Positions 1 through 9,255 are shown, counted from the first letter of the stretch. The stretch: DNA of 64,000 nucleotides from Agrobacterium vitis (GCF_013337045.2 NZ_CP118259.1:1426001-1490000); one strand, 5' to 3'. The notes: generated by a model from the letters alone, not told the origin. Numbers and translations are program-made.

Positions 1-1041
1 AATGCCTGGACGTCTTAACGCTTTGAACTCCAGGGGTCGGCAGAGGTCCATGGCGGCAATACCGATTCTCGCCGTCATCAGCCCGTTGATCACCCCTTCG
101 CCAAGCCGTGCCGATAGCCGTGAGGCAAGGCCGTGACCCAGAACTTGTTGGGCAAGGCCGTCACCAATGGCAATCGATCCGGTCACGGCCAGATGCGCAA
201 AGACATCGCGCAGCAGCCGTAACATGCCGATGGAGCCGGGGCGGCCACCGTAAAGTTCGGCCATGGCGCGTACCAGACGCACCACTTCAAACAGCACATA
301 GGCAAGATCGACGAGCGCGCGCGGGCTGACGGCGGTAACCACCGACACCCGTTTTGAGGCATTGATAATCAGGCTTCGCGCCTTGGCATCCAGAGGCGCC
401 AGCAATTCCCGCTCGGCCAAGGCAATCAGATGCGGGGCATCGATAATGTCGTTTTCGGCAGCTTTCAGCACGTTCCGCCCCCGCGCGGTTTCTGCCCGGT
501 GCTGGGTCAGATCCTCGACGTCCTTGACCAGTTTACGCGCCTCGCTGGCTGTACCCTGCAAGGACAGTGCGCTGGCACGCTGTTTGATGGTCTGCACGGC
601 ATTCAGCCGGTAAATGCCAGCCAGCTCCCGGATCACCACCACTGCCAGCGCCAATTGGCCGATGCCCAGCAGGGTCAGTGCGGTATAGCCAAGCCAATCG
701 GCGCGGGTAAAAAGATCACGGATCAGATCGTCGATCCAGAGACCGATGGCAAAGGAAGCGAGCGCGCCAAATGCTGCACCGGCCAGCTTGCCGAAGGAGA
801 ACCGGCGCTTGGCGGGCCTTGCAATCGGTACAATGGCTTCGTCTTCGCTCAAGCCTGCCAAAAACGGGTCTTCAGCATCGGGCGTGATCGTCACATTGGC
901 ATCGAAGCTTTTCGGCGCACGTCTTTGCGGCTCTGGCGCCTCGACAAAAGGCGGGCGGGCAGGGGAGGAGGATGGCTCATCAAGCGAAAAGGCCGCAGGC
1001 CTGCGTGGCAGTGGGCGTTGGTCTTCTGGTGTCTTGCTCAT
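1..1041 (-). CDS. TIGR01620/YcjF-family membrane protein (3' end cut)
   Basis: This frame is open from an ATG at 1041 to the window edge (347 codons, no stop), so the C-terminus is missing, probably by little. The first 80 residues are Pro/Ser-rich and probably disordered. Two hydrophobic segments follow at about 85-105 and 117-138. The rest is a helical domain with the conserved Gly-rich stretch typical of the TIGR01620 (YcjF-like, DUF697) family. The ATG overlaps the stop of the upstream YcjX gene in an ATGA arrangement, so the two are co-translated; this pairing is conserved in Proteobacteria. The family sits in the inner membrane and its biochemical role is unknown. The family call is firm, the function is not. 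Confidence 0.85.
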   Translation of the reverse strand, partial: MSKTPEDQRPLPRRPAAFSLDEPSSSPARPPFVEAPEPQRRAPKSFDANVTITPDAEDPFLAGLSEDEAIVPIARPAKRRFSFGKLAGAAFGALASFAIGLWIDDLIRDLFTRADWLGYTALTLLGIGQLALAVVVIRELAGIYRLNAVQTIKQRASALSLQGTASEARKLVKDVEDLTQHRAETARGRNVLKAAENDIIDAPHLIALAERELLAPLDAKARSLIINASKRVSVVTAVSPRALVDLAYVLFEVVRLVRAMAELYGGRPGSIGMLRLLRDVFAHLAVTGSIAIGDGLAQQVLGHGLASRLSARLGEGVINGLMTARIGIAAMDLCRPLEFKALRRPGI

Positions 1042-2495
1042 GCCAGACGGTCTCCGAGGAGAAATTGCAGGGCGCGGTCGAGCCTTATATGCGGAATGGA
1101 CAGCTTGATGCCGCCGCCTGTCTCGTCCAGTTCCGGCGGGCGAAACCTTATAATGTTGAGATCCGGCCCGGTGTCTTTTCCGGATTTTGTCGTTTGAAAC
1201 AGGCTTTCGATATTATCCGGCAGGTCGCCGGGAAAGACCGCTGTCTTGCGATTGCCGTCGAAGCGATCACCACCAATGGTTTCACCCTGCATCGGGGTGC
1301 CGACCACCACCGGCAGCAGATGGCCATCCTGCTTGACGGTTGCCTCGCGCGTTGCCCGCACCGAAGCCAGGGCAACGACCTCAATACCTGCGCCCGCCAT
1401 GCCGATGGAAGTGATCGCCCCATCCACCAGCCGTCTGGTGACGGCCTGCAATTGCTCATGGCTTTCGTGGTGCAAATGATCGGCCTTGGTGGCGGCCACC
1501 AGAACCTTGTCGATCCGCCGTCCAAGCAGGCCCCGCAGCCAGCTGGAACTGCCGGGGCGAAAACAGGTCAGCACATCAGCCAGTGCCCGCTCCAGATCCT
1601 GCACCGCTTCCGGACCGCGATTGATGGCTTGAAGCGCATCCACAAGAACTATCTGTCGGTCTAGGCGGGCGAAATGTTCACGGAAGAACGGTTTGACCAC
1701 CACGCTTTTATAGGATTCGTAGCGACGCTCCATCATGGCGCGCAGCGAACCCCTGACGATCTTAGTGTCGGGCTTCAACGCCAGCGGCGCGAAGGTCAGC
1801 GCTGGCGACCCGTCAAGATCGCCCGGCATCAGGAATCGGCCGGGCGGTAGCGTCGAAAGTGACCGCTCGTCGGCCTTGCAGGCTTTCAGATAATCGGCAA
1901 AAGCCTCCGCCAATTGGCGGGCGGTGGTTTCGTCGGCGGGCGCATCCGGATCGACCCGGCTTGCCAATCCCAGCCAACGCGCCGACAATTCCTTGCGGAT
2001 TCCTGTCTGGGCCAATTCTACCGTATTGCGGCTGAAGGTTTCATAATCCTGTTGGAGAAGCGGCAGATCGAGTAACCATTCGCCCGGATAATCGACGATA
2101 TCAATGGCGAGCTTGCCGGAGGAAAACATCCGGCCCCAACTGCTGGCGCTCTGATATTCCACCACCAGTCGCAGTTCCGAAATGGCTCGGGTAGAGCCCG
2201 GCCAGACCCGATCGCGGACCAGCGCGCGAATATGGTCTTCGTATTGAAAGCGCGGCACGGCATCATCCGGCTGCGGCTCCAAGGTGACGCGGGAAATACG
2301 GCCTGATTGCAGCGGCTCGAACAAGGGCAGGCGGCCGCCATTCAGCAGATTATGGACCAGCGAGGAGATGAACACGGTTTTGCCAGCCCGCGACAGGCCC
2401 GTGACCCCGAGACGGATCGTTGGATACAGCAGGTTCGAGGCCCGGTCGGCAAGATTGTCAAGCGCGATGCGGGTCTCGTCGGTAAAGCTGGTCAT
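1038..2495 (-). CDS. YcjX-like P-loop NTPase (DUF463)
   Basis: This 485-residue protein carries a Walker A motif, GLSRAGKT, at residues 33-40, and matches the YcjX/DUF463 family of stress-linked GTPase-like proteins. I place the start at the ATG at 2495 (MTSFTDET). The open frame continues upstream to 2573, but those 26 codons look unlike the family. No strong Shine-Dalgarno site is visible at either start. The gene is the first of a two-gene unit and its stop overlaps the start of the TIGR01620 gene. YcjX proteins work with that membrane partner in an envelope-stress context in enterobacteria; here that role is inferred. Confidence 0.88.
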   Translation of the reverse strand: MTSFTDETRIALDNLADRASNLLYPTIRLGVTGLSRAGKTVFISSLVHNLLNGGRLPLFEPLQSGRISRVTLEPQPDDAVPRFQYEDHIRALVRDRVWPGSTRAISELRLVVEYQSASSWGRMFSSGKLAIDIVDYPGEWLLDLPLLQQDYETFSRNTVELAQTGIRKELSARWLGLASRVDPDAPADETTARQLAEAFADYLKACKADERSLSTLPPGRFLMPGDLDGSPALTFAPLALKPDTKIVRGSLRAMMERRYESYKSVVVKPFFREHFARLDRQIVLVDALQAINRGPEAVQDLERALADVLTCFRPGSSSWLRGLLGRRIDKVLVAATKADHLHHESHEQLQAVTRRLVDGAITSIGMAGAGIEVVALASVRATREATVKQDGHLLPVVVGTPMQGETIGGDRFDGNRKTAVFPGDLPDNIESLFQTTKSGKDTGPDLNIIRFRPPELDETGGGIKLSIPHIRLDRALQFLLGDRLA

Positions 2496-2664
2496 GGATG
2501 GCGGCACTGGGCAATGGTCCTGTTGTTTGCCTGCATATAGGGTGTGCGCCAGCGGATTGAAGGCCCAGCGCATGAAGGCTCAAGCCTAATACTATTGCGT
2601 CATGACCGCTTGCGCGCCTTTGCTACGTGCGCCTTTGCCACATCCGCTTTTGGTAGCCGACCCC

Positions 2665-3165
2665 TCAGGGCTGAAGAAAATCCACCAGCTGCCATCGGCT
2701 TGGGGTGTCTGCTGCGTCGATAATCGCCAGCCCGCCCGCCGGGTAGCCTTGCGGGATGGTGCTGGCCAAAGCCTGTTCGCCGATCAGCACATGCAGACAT
2801 TCCTCGATTGCCGGATTATGGCCGATCAGCATGATCGACCCCTGCGGGGAAGAGGAGTGCAGGATTTCCAGATAGGTCTCGGCGCCACCGTTATAAAGCG
2901 CATCGACATAGCGGATTTCCACATCCTCTGCGCACATGCTGCGGCGCACGGCATCCGCCGTCTGACGGCATCTGACAGCGGTCGAACAGATCACCAGATC
3001 GGGGCGGTAACCTTTGTCGGCAGCCATGCCGGTTATCATCTCGGCATGAGCGTAACCCGTATTGCTCAAGGGCCTGTCGAAATCCTTTTGCCCGGCCCCA
3101 GGCCAATCGGCGGCGGCATGCCGCATGAGATAGACCCGGAAAGGTTTGGAGACGGTGACGGTCAT
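2665..3165 (-). CDS. SixA-like histidine phosphatase
   Basis: This 166-residue protein of the histidine phosphatase (phosphoglycerate mutase-like) superfamily has the catalytic motif LMRHAAAD (Arg15-His16) near the N-terminus and the second catalytic histidine in IGHNPAIEE (His116). Length and layout fit SixA, which removes phosphate from phosphohistidine on HPt domains or PTS proteins. It is one of the small cytosolic versions with no signal peptide. It lies upstream of ycjX on the same strand with a 169-base gap, so co-transcription is possible but not shown. The natural substrate cannot be told from sequence. Confidence 0.88.
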   Translation of the reverse strand: MTVTVSKPFRVYLMRHAAADWPGAGQKDFDRPLSNTGYAHAEMITGMAADKGYRPDLVICSTAVRCRQTADAVRRSMCAEDVEIRYVDALYNGGAETYLEILHSSSPQGSIMLIGHNPAIEECLHVLIGEQALASTIPQGYPAGGLAIIDAADTPSRWQLVDFLQP

Positions 3166-3353
3166 GCAGATGGTGTCCGTTGGATCGAAGCCTTACCTAT
3201 CCCGCCAGTTCATGCGGCGTCAACAGGATGGGTTGTAGCGGCCGGAAGAGGTATGTGACCAGGCTGGAGGCGCTGGGTGTAAACCTTTGTCAAGGGGTTC
3301 TGCGACAAATAAGCCACACGAAGGAAAAACGATGAAAAAATAGTCCTTTAGCT

Positions 3354-3401
3354 GATTTTTGTAACAGATTTAAAAATCAAGGAAAGCCTTGAGTAAGGCT
3401 T
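3354..3401. promoter_or_regulatory. Nested inverted repeats upstream of dksA
   Basis: Two inverted repeats lie just upstream of and touching the proposed dksA promoter. GATTTTT at 3354-3360 pairs with AAAAATC at 3372-3378. AAGCCTT at 3384-3390 pairs with AAGGCTT at 3395-3401 across a 4-base loop. The second overlaps the -35 hexamer, so it could be an operator. This is pattern only; no regulator is identified. Confidence 0.35.
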
Positions 3402-3428
3402 GAATGCGACCTTTTCAAAGTATATACG
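3400..3428 (+). promoter_or_regulatory. Predicted sigma70-type promoter of dksA
   Basis: A -35-like hexamer TTGAAT (3400-3405) and a -10-like hexamer TATACG (3423-3428) are separated by 17 bases. They lie 34 bases upstream of the dksA start. The match to the alphaproteobacterial housekeeping consensus is fair. Start of transcription would fall near 3435, giving a short leader. Confidence 0.4.
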
Positions 3429-3461
3429 TCCGCCATTGAGATGTTCTTCAGGAGAATCGCG

Positions 3462-3881
3462 TTGAGTGAGAAGATCAATCTTAGCGACTATGTGCTCTCG
3501 GACGACGACGAGTTCATGAACGCGAACCAGCGAGCTTATTTTCGCGCCAAGTTGATCGCTTGGAAAAACGACATCCTGCGGGAGGCAAGGGAAACCCTCG
3601 GCCATCTCGCGGAAGAGAGTGCCAATCACCCTGACCTTGCAGACCGGGCATCTTCGGAAACCGACCGCGCAATCGAGCTTCGAGCGCGTGACCGGCAGCG
3701 CAAGCTGATCTCCAAGATCGATGCTGCGTTGCAACGGATCGACGATGGCACCTATGGCTATTGCGAGGAAACCGGTGAGCCAATTGGCTTGAAGCGCCTC
3801 GACGCCCGCCCGATCGCGACCCTGTCGATCGAAGCGCAGGAACGCCACGAGCGACGCGAAAAAGTCTATCGGGACGAATAG
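3462..3881 (+). CDS. dksA: DksA-type RNA polymerase-binding regulator, single-cysteine form
   Basis: The product binds in the secondary channel of RNA polymerase and, with ppGpp, adjusts transcription of growth and stress genes. I chose the TTG start at 3462 because an AGGAG site (3450-3454) lies 7 bases upstream and the protein then begins MSEKINLSDY as in rhizobial homologues; the ATG at 3441 has no such site. The product is 139 residues. The central acidic-tipped coiled coil spans about 25-95. The zinc finger is degenerate: Cys101-x2-Thr104 and Ser122-x2-Ala125 replace the four cysteines of the E. coli protein, the pattern described for zinc-independent DksA forms. Confidence 0.93.
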   Translation: MSEKINLSDYVLSDDDEFMNANQRAYFRAKLIAWKNDILREARETLGHLAEESANHPDLADRASSETDRAIELRARDRQRKLISKIDAALQRIDDGTYGYCEETGEPIGLKRLDARPIATLSIEAQERHERREKVYRDE

Positions 3882-3916
3882 ACCCAAAACAGTCAGCGCA
3901 GTGTTCAGAGGCAAAA

Positions 3917-3937
3917 GCACGCAGTGATTTTGCGTGC
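3917..3937 (+). terminator. Possible hairpin terminator after dksA
   Basis: GCACGCA (3917-3923) pairs with TGCGTGC (3931-3937) across a 7-base loop, 36 bases past the dksA stop. A mixed T-rich stretch follows, not a clean T-run, so termination strength is uncertain. Confidence 0.4.
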
Positions 3938-4160
3938 GTCTTCTGTGCAGAGAAGCACGACTAAGCGCAACCGTAGCGTCGCCGGCAAGACGCCGGCCCT
4001 GAAACCCGTAACACCCGCCTATGCGGTTGTTTGTTAGAACGGCATCTTTCGTTTCGGTAGACTGTTGAATATTTTCCAGATCGTAGCCGTATTGAGAAAA
4101 AGCCATACCTGAGCTTGACCGAACGCCGATGCCCTCCATGAGGCATACGGCAAAGGAATA

Positions 4161-4284
4161 GATTCTGATTGAATCGTCCCTAACGCGCCGTGCGTTTTAT
4201 AAAGCGCGCAAAGGGCGCTGTGACAAACTGGATCTGCTGCATAATTTCCTCCTTCAATCGATTCTGCCTTAAGGAATCGTCCGG
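4161..4284 (-). repeat. Hairpin-rich intergenic element resembling a Rhizobiaceae repeat
   Basis: Read on the minus strand, the element starts with a hairpin (CGATTC at 4259-4264 pairing with GAATCG at 4274-4279). A perfect AGGAGG (4248-4253) and an ATG follow, then a nested GC hairpin in which GCGCC pairs with GGCGC outside and TGCG with CGCA inside, over about 4184-4218. From memory, very similar intergenic sequences recur in Rhizobium and Agrobacterium genomes, often with an ATGCAGCA start. No second copy is visible in this window, so the repeat status is recall, not observation. Confidence 0.45.
4180..4242 (-). CDS. Candidate 20-residue peptide inside the hairpin element
   Basis: An ATG at 4242 follows a perfect AGGAGG with a 5-base spacer and opens a 20-codon frame that ends with TAG at 4180-4182. 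The product begins MQQIQFVTAP and ends in a basic tail, FIKRTAR. The coding part coincides with a nested GC hairpin, so translation and RNA folding would compete, as in leader peptides. No downstream gene is oriented to be attenuated: dksA lies beyond on the opposite strand. It may be a real micro-peptide, a decoy ribosome site, or a by-product of a repeat. Confidence 0.35.
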   Translation of the reverse strand: MQQIQFVTAPFARFIKRTAR

Positions 4285-4407
4285 TAGAATATCATTCGCA
4301 TCAACGCAGCTAGACGATGGGCGTTGTTGTGTTGGAGCCTGTGAGGCGTTGCCCTTAGACGCGGTTTCTTTCAGAGAAATTGGGTTCCCTTTTCCCTAAG
4401 ACAAACT

Positions 4408-5871
4408 CTAATTCTTGCGCGGAGCGCCCATTTCGCCGAAAATCCGGGCGATTTCGTCCTGCAAATTGCCTTCCTTCGGTGCGGGGTCGGATGTCACCGT
4501 GGCTTGAGGATTGGCACCGGGCGGCGTTCTGATCGGCGCAATGGCGCGGGCAACCGGTGGCTCGACGGTCGGTTTCGGACGCGCAGCCGGTTGGGTCAGG
4601 ATTTCGCCGTCGAGAATCTTTTCAAATTCACTTTTCAGAGTGTCGAGGTCCGGTTCTGAAGCTCCCTGCGGGGTTTTCTCGGCAGCAGGTTCAGGTGACA
4701 GGTCGATCTCCTCGGGTGGGGTAGGGCTCCTGTAGCGATCTGCGGAAAAGGGTTCGACGCGTGTCTTCAATACCCGTTCGCGCGCAGCATCCAGCAACAG
4801 GCTGGCCTCCTGCGGGGATGTCGTCGCGGGTGCAACCCCAGGCTCGGAGACCGGCATCGACATGTTGGCGGGCTTGGTTGCCACCATGGGCGGCTCAACG
4901 TACGGTGCGGTGTCAGCCGGAGCCTCATTCCGAGCCGTGCTGGTTGGCGGGTTAACTGACGGCGCTGTTGGAGGTGGCGGCGACGAGACGGCGTTGACCG
5001 GCTCGGCGGTGATGGTCTCGGATGACCGTGGCTCGGCTCTGACACTCGGCGCCACGGGAGTTTCGGGGGGCATCGCCGCAGTCACAGGTTCTGGGGCCGC
5101 TTGTCGGCTCTCAGCCTGCGCTACCGCCTGGGTTTGCGCAACTGGGGCCTTTGTTGGTTGAACCTGCTGTGGCGGAACCTGGGGTGCGGCGGGTTGCGGC
5201 GGGCGTTCAACGCTCTGTGGACGCTGAATAGTGTCTTCAGGTGCGGGCTTTAGCGCGGCGGGGGCCTGCACAGATTTTTGCCCAGCGGGCTGCGGTGCAG
5301 GCATTGCCTGGACGGCTGTGGATAGGGTCTCCTGAGTCGGAGCCGCCGCAACCGGTCTCGCAACTGGCTTCTGAGGCTGTGTAGAGACTGGTTGTGGGCG
5401 CGGCTCCTGCCGTGTCGGTTGGGTTTCCAGTCGTGAGGGCGGTGTCTGCAACGCGGCTTGCGTCGCCGGTTCGGTTTGCCTGGCTTGGCGGGAGGCAAGA
5501 GCAGCCAATTCCTGAGCCTTGAGGAGCTCCTGGTTTCTGGCAAGTGCCTCATTGGCAGCTAGCTCCCCGGCCAGATAGGCCTTAGGCTCGCCAATGCCGC
5601 TTTCGACCACGATATCGGTCGGGCCGCCGATCAGAATGAGATGCTCGATATTGTCGCGGCGAATCAGCACCAGCCGGCGACGGGCATCCACGGCGGCGGC
5701 ATCGAGCACCTGCAAGCGTGGTTGGCGATTGCGCCCACCGCGCACGAAGGGCGATGGCGCCCGGTTTTTCAGGATCCACAATATCACCACCAGAACGGCG
5801 AGGGCGAGAAACACCCCGCCAGCGGCAATCAGGAAGCGGCTGCCATAGGCGTTGAGAATATCGTCCATCAT
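4408..5871 (-). CDS. FliO-like protein with long Pro/Gln-rich tail
   Basis: A single membrane helix lies at about 13-34. It is followed by a FliO-type (pfam04347-like) domain at about 50-93 with the pattern LQVLDAAAVDARRRLVLIRR then an LILIGGPTD strand. The remaining 390 or so residues are Pro-, Gln- and Ala-rich low complexity with a short charged helix at the C-terminus. I start at the ATG at 5871 (MMDDILNAYG) because a GGAG site lies 9 bases upstream; the ATG at 5904 has none. FliO helps assemble the flagellar export gate. The gene stands outside any flagellar cluster and diverges from cckA. The domain call is moderate, the flagellar role inferred. Confidence 0.72.
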   Translation of the reverse strand: MMDDILNAYGSRFLIAAGGVFLALAVLVVILWILKNRAPSPFVRGGRNRQPRLQVLDAAAVDARRRLVLIRRDNIEHLILIGGPTDIVVESGIGEPKAYLAGELAANEALARNQELLKAQELAALASRQARQTEPATQAALQTPPSRLETQPTRQEPRPQPVSTQPQKPVARPVAAAPTQETLSTAVQAMPAPQPAGQKSVQAPAALKPAPEDTIQRPQSVERPPQPAAPQVPPQQVQPTKAPVAQTQAVAQAESRQAAPEPVTAAMPPETPVAPSVRAEPRSSETITAEPVNAVSSPPPPTAPSVNPPTSTARNEAPADTAPYVEPPMVATKPANMSMPVSEPGVAPATTSPQEASLLLDAARERVLKTRVEPFSADRYRSPTPPEEIDLSPEPAAEKTPQGASEPDLDTLKSEFEKILDGEILTQPAARPKPTVEPPVARAIAPIRTPPGANPQATVTSDPAPKEGNLQDEIARIFGEMGAPRKN

Positions 5872-6314
5872 GGTGGCTGTCTCCGTCCGAGTATCGGTAG
5901 TCATTCAACGCAATTTTCGACTTTGCCCTTGAAAAACGAGGCAAAGCCTATACCGGCTCTATATGGCGCATCGCACCATGGCCAAGCAAGCTCCGGCATT
6001 TATTCCCTGCCTATTTATTGCGATTGCCCACGAAGTGAAGGGGTAAGGTGCGGAAGATCTGTGCCAGATTGCGCCTGAGAGTGTGGGATTGGCTGTGAAT
6101 GGTCGGCAATGGTGGCCTTGCTGCGCTTTTTGCTGCTCATTCAAGTTGGTAAAGATGTTGCTAACCGTGATTCCCGGCAATGGCGACGGGACAGGCCGTG
6201 CGAGACCGGCTATCGTGGTGGCAATGCTGCCGGATGACAAAGCACCGGATGGATAAGGTGCCGGGTGACAAGGCGCCGGATAACAAGGCAAATGAACGCC
6301 GAGATGAGGACCGA
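5872..6314. other. Divergent intergenic region, fliO-like/cckA
   Basis: These 443 bases separate two divergent genes and must hold both promoters. The upstream part of the cckA open frame (6180-6314) is more likely untranslated. I see no perfect CtrA-type TTAA-N7-TTAA box and no other clear signal. Confidence 0.5.
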
Positions 6315-8933
6315 ATGACAAACCAGCAGCAGACAGACGAAAGCGTAGGCCCGCTGGTGGATCGCAGGCCGAGTAGCGGGGCCGCGTTTCGCATCGTCAT
6401 CCTGGCCTTTGTTCTGCTGGCTGCCGCCGCTGCCTTCGTGGTCTTCAAGAACTCGCTGGACAACCAGATCGTGCTGGGTGTGCTCGGCGTCCTGGCCATT
6501 GTCGGTATTTTTTTCCTTGTCTCTGCGATCATCGGTTTTATCGAAGTCATGCCGCAGACGCCATCGGACGGTCTTGGCCGCGCCTTCCTCGACAGCCAGA
6601 GTGAGGGAACGCTGGTCACCGATCCGCGTGGGCACATTATCTATGCCAATGCCGCCTATGGCCGGATGACCGGCGCGCGCCGGGCAACGGACGTGCAGAC
6701 GCTGGAAGCGCTGCTATCGCGCCACCGCGAGGCTGGTGAAGCGCTTTACCGGCTGATCAACGGCTTGCGCGAGGACCGGGACGGGCAGGAGGAGTTTCGT
6801 CTGCTGAAACCGCTCGGACCGTTTTCCGACAATGGTTCCGGCGCGCATTGGTACCGGTTGCGGGCTCGCCGGCTGGTGGAGAAGGGGCCGCATAAAGGCC
6901 TTCAGATCTGGCAGATTGCCGACATTACCGCCGACCGTGACGACCAGGAGCGGTTTTTCAAGGAATTGCAGAACGCTATCGATTACCTCGATCATGCACC
7001 GGCCGGCTTCTTTTCGGCTGGCCGCAAGGGCGAGATCTTCTATCTGAACGCCACCCTTTCGGAATGGCTGGGCATCGATCTCACGCAGTTTTCGCCAGGC
7101 GCCATCTACCTCAAGGACCTTGTTGCGGGTGAGGGCATGGCGCTGATCCAGTCGGTACAGGCCGAACCCGGCCTGTCGAAGACAGCGACGCTCGATCTCG
7201 ACCTGCGCCGGGCCGATGGCCGCAGTTTTCCCGCCCGCCTTGTCCATAGGGTTCGTTCGGCCCGCGATGGCGCGCCGGGGGAGAGCCGGACGATCGTGCT
7301 GGCCCGTCAGGAAGTCATTGCTGGGGACCGTTCGGATTCTTCGGCATCCATGCGCTTTACCCGGTTTTTCAACAATACGCCGATGGCAATTGCCTCGGTG
7401 GACGGGCAGGGGCGCATCCTGCGCACCAATGCGCCGTTCCTGAAATTCTTTTCGGATGTCGTTTCCCGGGACGATATCGACCGCAAGATCCAGCTGGATG
7501 CCGTCCTGCATGACAACGAGCGTCCGGTGTTCGCCGAGGCGCTGTCGCAGGCGCGCGACCGGCAGGTGGACATTGCACCAATCGATTCGCGCCATCCCCT
7601 GGATGACATGCGCCATTTCCGGTTCTACGTGAACGCGGTTATCGATCAGAGCGACGAAGCTCCGGAAGAGGCGGCCATCGTTTATGCGGTTGACGTCACC
7701 GACCAGAAGGCCCTGGAAACCCAGATGGCCCAAACGCAGAAGATGAATGCCGTTGGCACGCTGGCCGGAGGCATCGCCCACGACTTCAACAATGTTCTGA
7801 CGGCCATTCTTCTGTCTTCCGACCATCTCCTGCTCCAGGCGCGGCCTTCGGATTCGAGCTTTGCCGACCTGATGGAAATCAAGCGCAATGCCAATCGCGC
7901 TGCCGTTCTGGTGCGCCAATTGTTGGCCTTTTCGCGCAAGCAGACCATGCGCCCGACAGTGCTGAACCTGACCGATGTGATCGGCGATCTACGTATGCTG
8001 GTCGACCGGTTGATCTCAGGCACCAATGTCAAGCTTCATGTGGATTACGGACGGGATCTCTGGCCGGTCAAGGCGGATCTCTCTCAATTCGAACAGGTGC
8101 TGATCAATCTCTGCGTCAACGCCCGCGATGCCATGCCGCAAGGTGGCAATATCACCATCAGCACCCGCAATGTGACAGGTGTCGAAGCGGCCGCCTATAA
8201 TCACCGCGGCCTGCCGCATGAGGATTTTGTGCTGATCGAAGTGGCCGACAGGGGCACCGGCATCGCCCCTGAGATCCTCGACAAGATTTTCGAGCCCTTC
8301 TTTACCACCAAGGATGTCGGCAAGGGGACCGGGCTGGGACTTGCCATGGTCTATGGCATCGTCAAACAGTCAGGCGGCTATATCTACCTGGAATCCGAGG
8401 TTGGTGAAGGCACGACATTCCGGATTTTCCTGCCGCGCCATATTGTCGAGCCTGTTGTCATCGATGCGACCCTTGCACCGGGCGCGCAAGCCCAGCAGGG
8501 CAATGGCCGGGTTCTGGCAGCGTCCGAATCCGAGAATTCCAAGGAGCCAGACGACCTGACAGGTAAATCCGCCGTCGTTCTGCTGGTGGAGGACGAGGAC
8601 GCCGTGCGGCGCGGCGGCAAGCGCATGTTGGAAACAAGGGGCTATACGGTCCATGAGGCCTGTTCCGGCGTCGAAGCGCTGGAAATCATGGAGGAACTGG
8701 AAGGCAAGGTCGATATTGTCGTCTCCGACGTGGTGATGCCGGAAATGGACGGCCCGTCGCTGTTGAAGGAATTGCGCAAGACCTATCCGGATATGAAATT
8801 CATCTTCGTTTCTGGTTATGCCGAGGATGCTTTTGCGCGAAACCTGCCTGCCGATGCCAAATTCGGATTCCTGCCGAAGCCCTTCTCCCTCAAGCAATTG
8901 GCCATCGCCGTTCGCGAAATGCTGGATGCATGA
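6315..8933 (+). CDS. cckA: Cell-cycle hybrid histidine kinase CckA
   Basis: CckA drives phosphate through ChpT to the master regulator CtrA and to CpdR, controlling the alphaproteobacterial cell cycle. The 872-residue product has two N-terminal membrane helices (about 24-44 and 51-76) and then PAS-like sensor regions. The dimerisation/phosphoacceptor box is [11 protein letters not shown] with His489. A HATPase domain with [11 protein letters not shown] follows, then a receiver domain with phosphoacceptor Asp805 in [11 protein letters not shown] and a conserved Lys in FLPKPF. I start at the ATG at 6315, preceded by GAGGA; the frame is open to 6180 with no better ribosome site. The full CckA architecture is present, so confidence in function is high. 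Confidence 0.93.
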   Translation: MTNQQQTDESVGPLVDRRPSSGAAFRIVILAFVLLAAAAAFVVFKNSLDNQIVLGVLGVLAIVGIFFLVSAIIGFIEVMPQTPSDGLGRAFLDSQSEGTLVTDPRGHIIYANAAYGRMTGARRATDVQTLEALLSRHREAGEALYRLINGLREDRDGQEEFRLLKPLGPFSDNGSGAHWYRLRARRLVEKGPHKGLQIWQIADITADRDDQERFFKELQNAIDYLDHAPAGFFSAGRKGEIFYLNATLSEWLGIDLTQFSPGAIYLKDLVAGEGMALIQSVQAEPGLSKTATLDLDLRRADGRSFPARLVHRVRSARDGAPGESRTIVLARQEVIAGDRSDSSASMRFTRFFNNTPMAIASVDGQGRILRTNAPFLKFFSDVVSRDDIDRKIQLDAVLHDNERPVFAEALSQARDRQVDIAPIDSRHPLDDMRHFRFYVNAVIDQSDEAPEEAAIVYAVDVTDQKALETQMAQTQKMNAVGTLAGGIAHDFNNVLTAILLSSDHLLLQARPSDSSFADLMEIKRNANRAAVLVRQLLAFSRKQTMRPTVLNLTDVIGDLRMLVDRLISGTNVKLHVDYGRDLWPVKADLSQFEQVLINLCVNARDAMPQGGNITISTRNVTGVEAAAYNHRGLPHEDFVLIEVADRGTGIAPEILDKIFEPFFTTKDVGKGTGLGLAMVYGIVKQSGGYIYLESEVGEGTTFRIFLPRHIVEPVVIDATLAPGAQAQQGNGRVLAASESENSKEPDDLTGKSAVVLLVEDEDAVRRGGKRMLETRGYTVHEACSGVEALEIMEELEGKVDIVVSDVVMPEMDGPSLLKELRKTYPDMKFIFVSGYAEDAFARNLPADAKFGFLPKPFSLKQLAIAVREMLDA

Positions 8934-9255
8934 ACGGACTGTAGATTGAGAGACAGCGAGAGCCATCATGCGCTTTATAAGGCGTATGATGGCTTGCGGG
9001 AGGAGATTTAAGCGGCACCTTCGATGCGCTGATTTTGTTTCAAATAAAAACTTTTATTTTGGATAGTTATATTCGCGATTGCCACGCGGAGCACCCCGAA
9101 ATTGCCTTGAATCGATTTCTATAGAAGGAGCCATTGCCCCTGGCTTCGACATCTTTTTGGATTTGCGAATCGATCACGACATATGTGCCAAGGCTTGAAG
9201 AAAAGGTCGTTATTTTATGACGTATATGCGTGCGTGTGCATTTGCCAATCGCGAG
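8934..9255. other. Intergenic region cckA to lipoprotein gene
   Basis: About 320 bases. It holds the cckA 3' hairpin (8961-8994) and an AT-rich inverted repeat, AAATAAAA (9042-9049) with TTTTATTT (9052-9059). The second could be part of a promoter or operator for the downstream gene. A 93-codon minus-strand frame at 9067-9348 has no supporting features. Confidence 0.45.
8961..8994 (+). terminator. Hairpin after cckA
   Basis: AGCCATCAT (8961-8969) pairs perfectly with ATGATGGCT (8986-8994), 28 bases past the cckA stop. The loop can extend the stem with GCGC/GGCGT pairs. There is no T-run after it, so it may protect the 3' end of the mRNA rather than end transcription by itself. Confidence 0.45.

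Larger units (their letters stand above)
3882..4407. other. 526-base intergenic region between dksA and the FliO-like gene
   Basis: No conventional gene is supported here. The region holds the possible dksA terminator (3917-3937) and the hairpin-rich element with a mini-ORF (4161-4284). A 263-codon open frame on the minus strand (3348-4139) runs antisense through dksA and is rejected. The remaining stretches, about 3940-4160 and 4285-4407, show nothing I can name. Confidence 0.6.

Noticed and set aside
430..1664. Plus-strand frames of 255 and 230 codons
   Set aside because: They are antisense to the TIGR01620 and YcjX genes, which have recognisable motifs.
3348..4139. 263-codon minus-strand frame across dksA
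   Set aside because: It is antisense to a clear dksA and has no domain; it is a GC-driven shadow frame.
5872..6314. CtrA box upstream of cckA
   Set aside because: No TTAA-N7-TTAA match was found; only scattered half-sites of the kind expected by chance.
6714..7919. 401-codon minus-strand frame inside cckA
   Set aside because: It is antisense to the PAS and kinase domains of cckA; composition is Arg/Gly/His-rich as in shadow frames.
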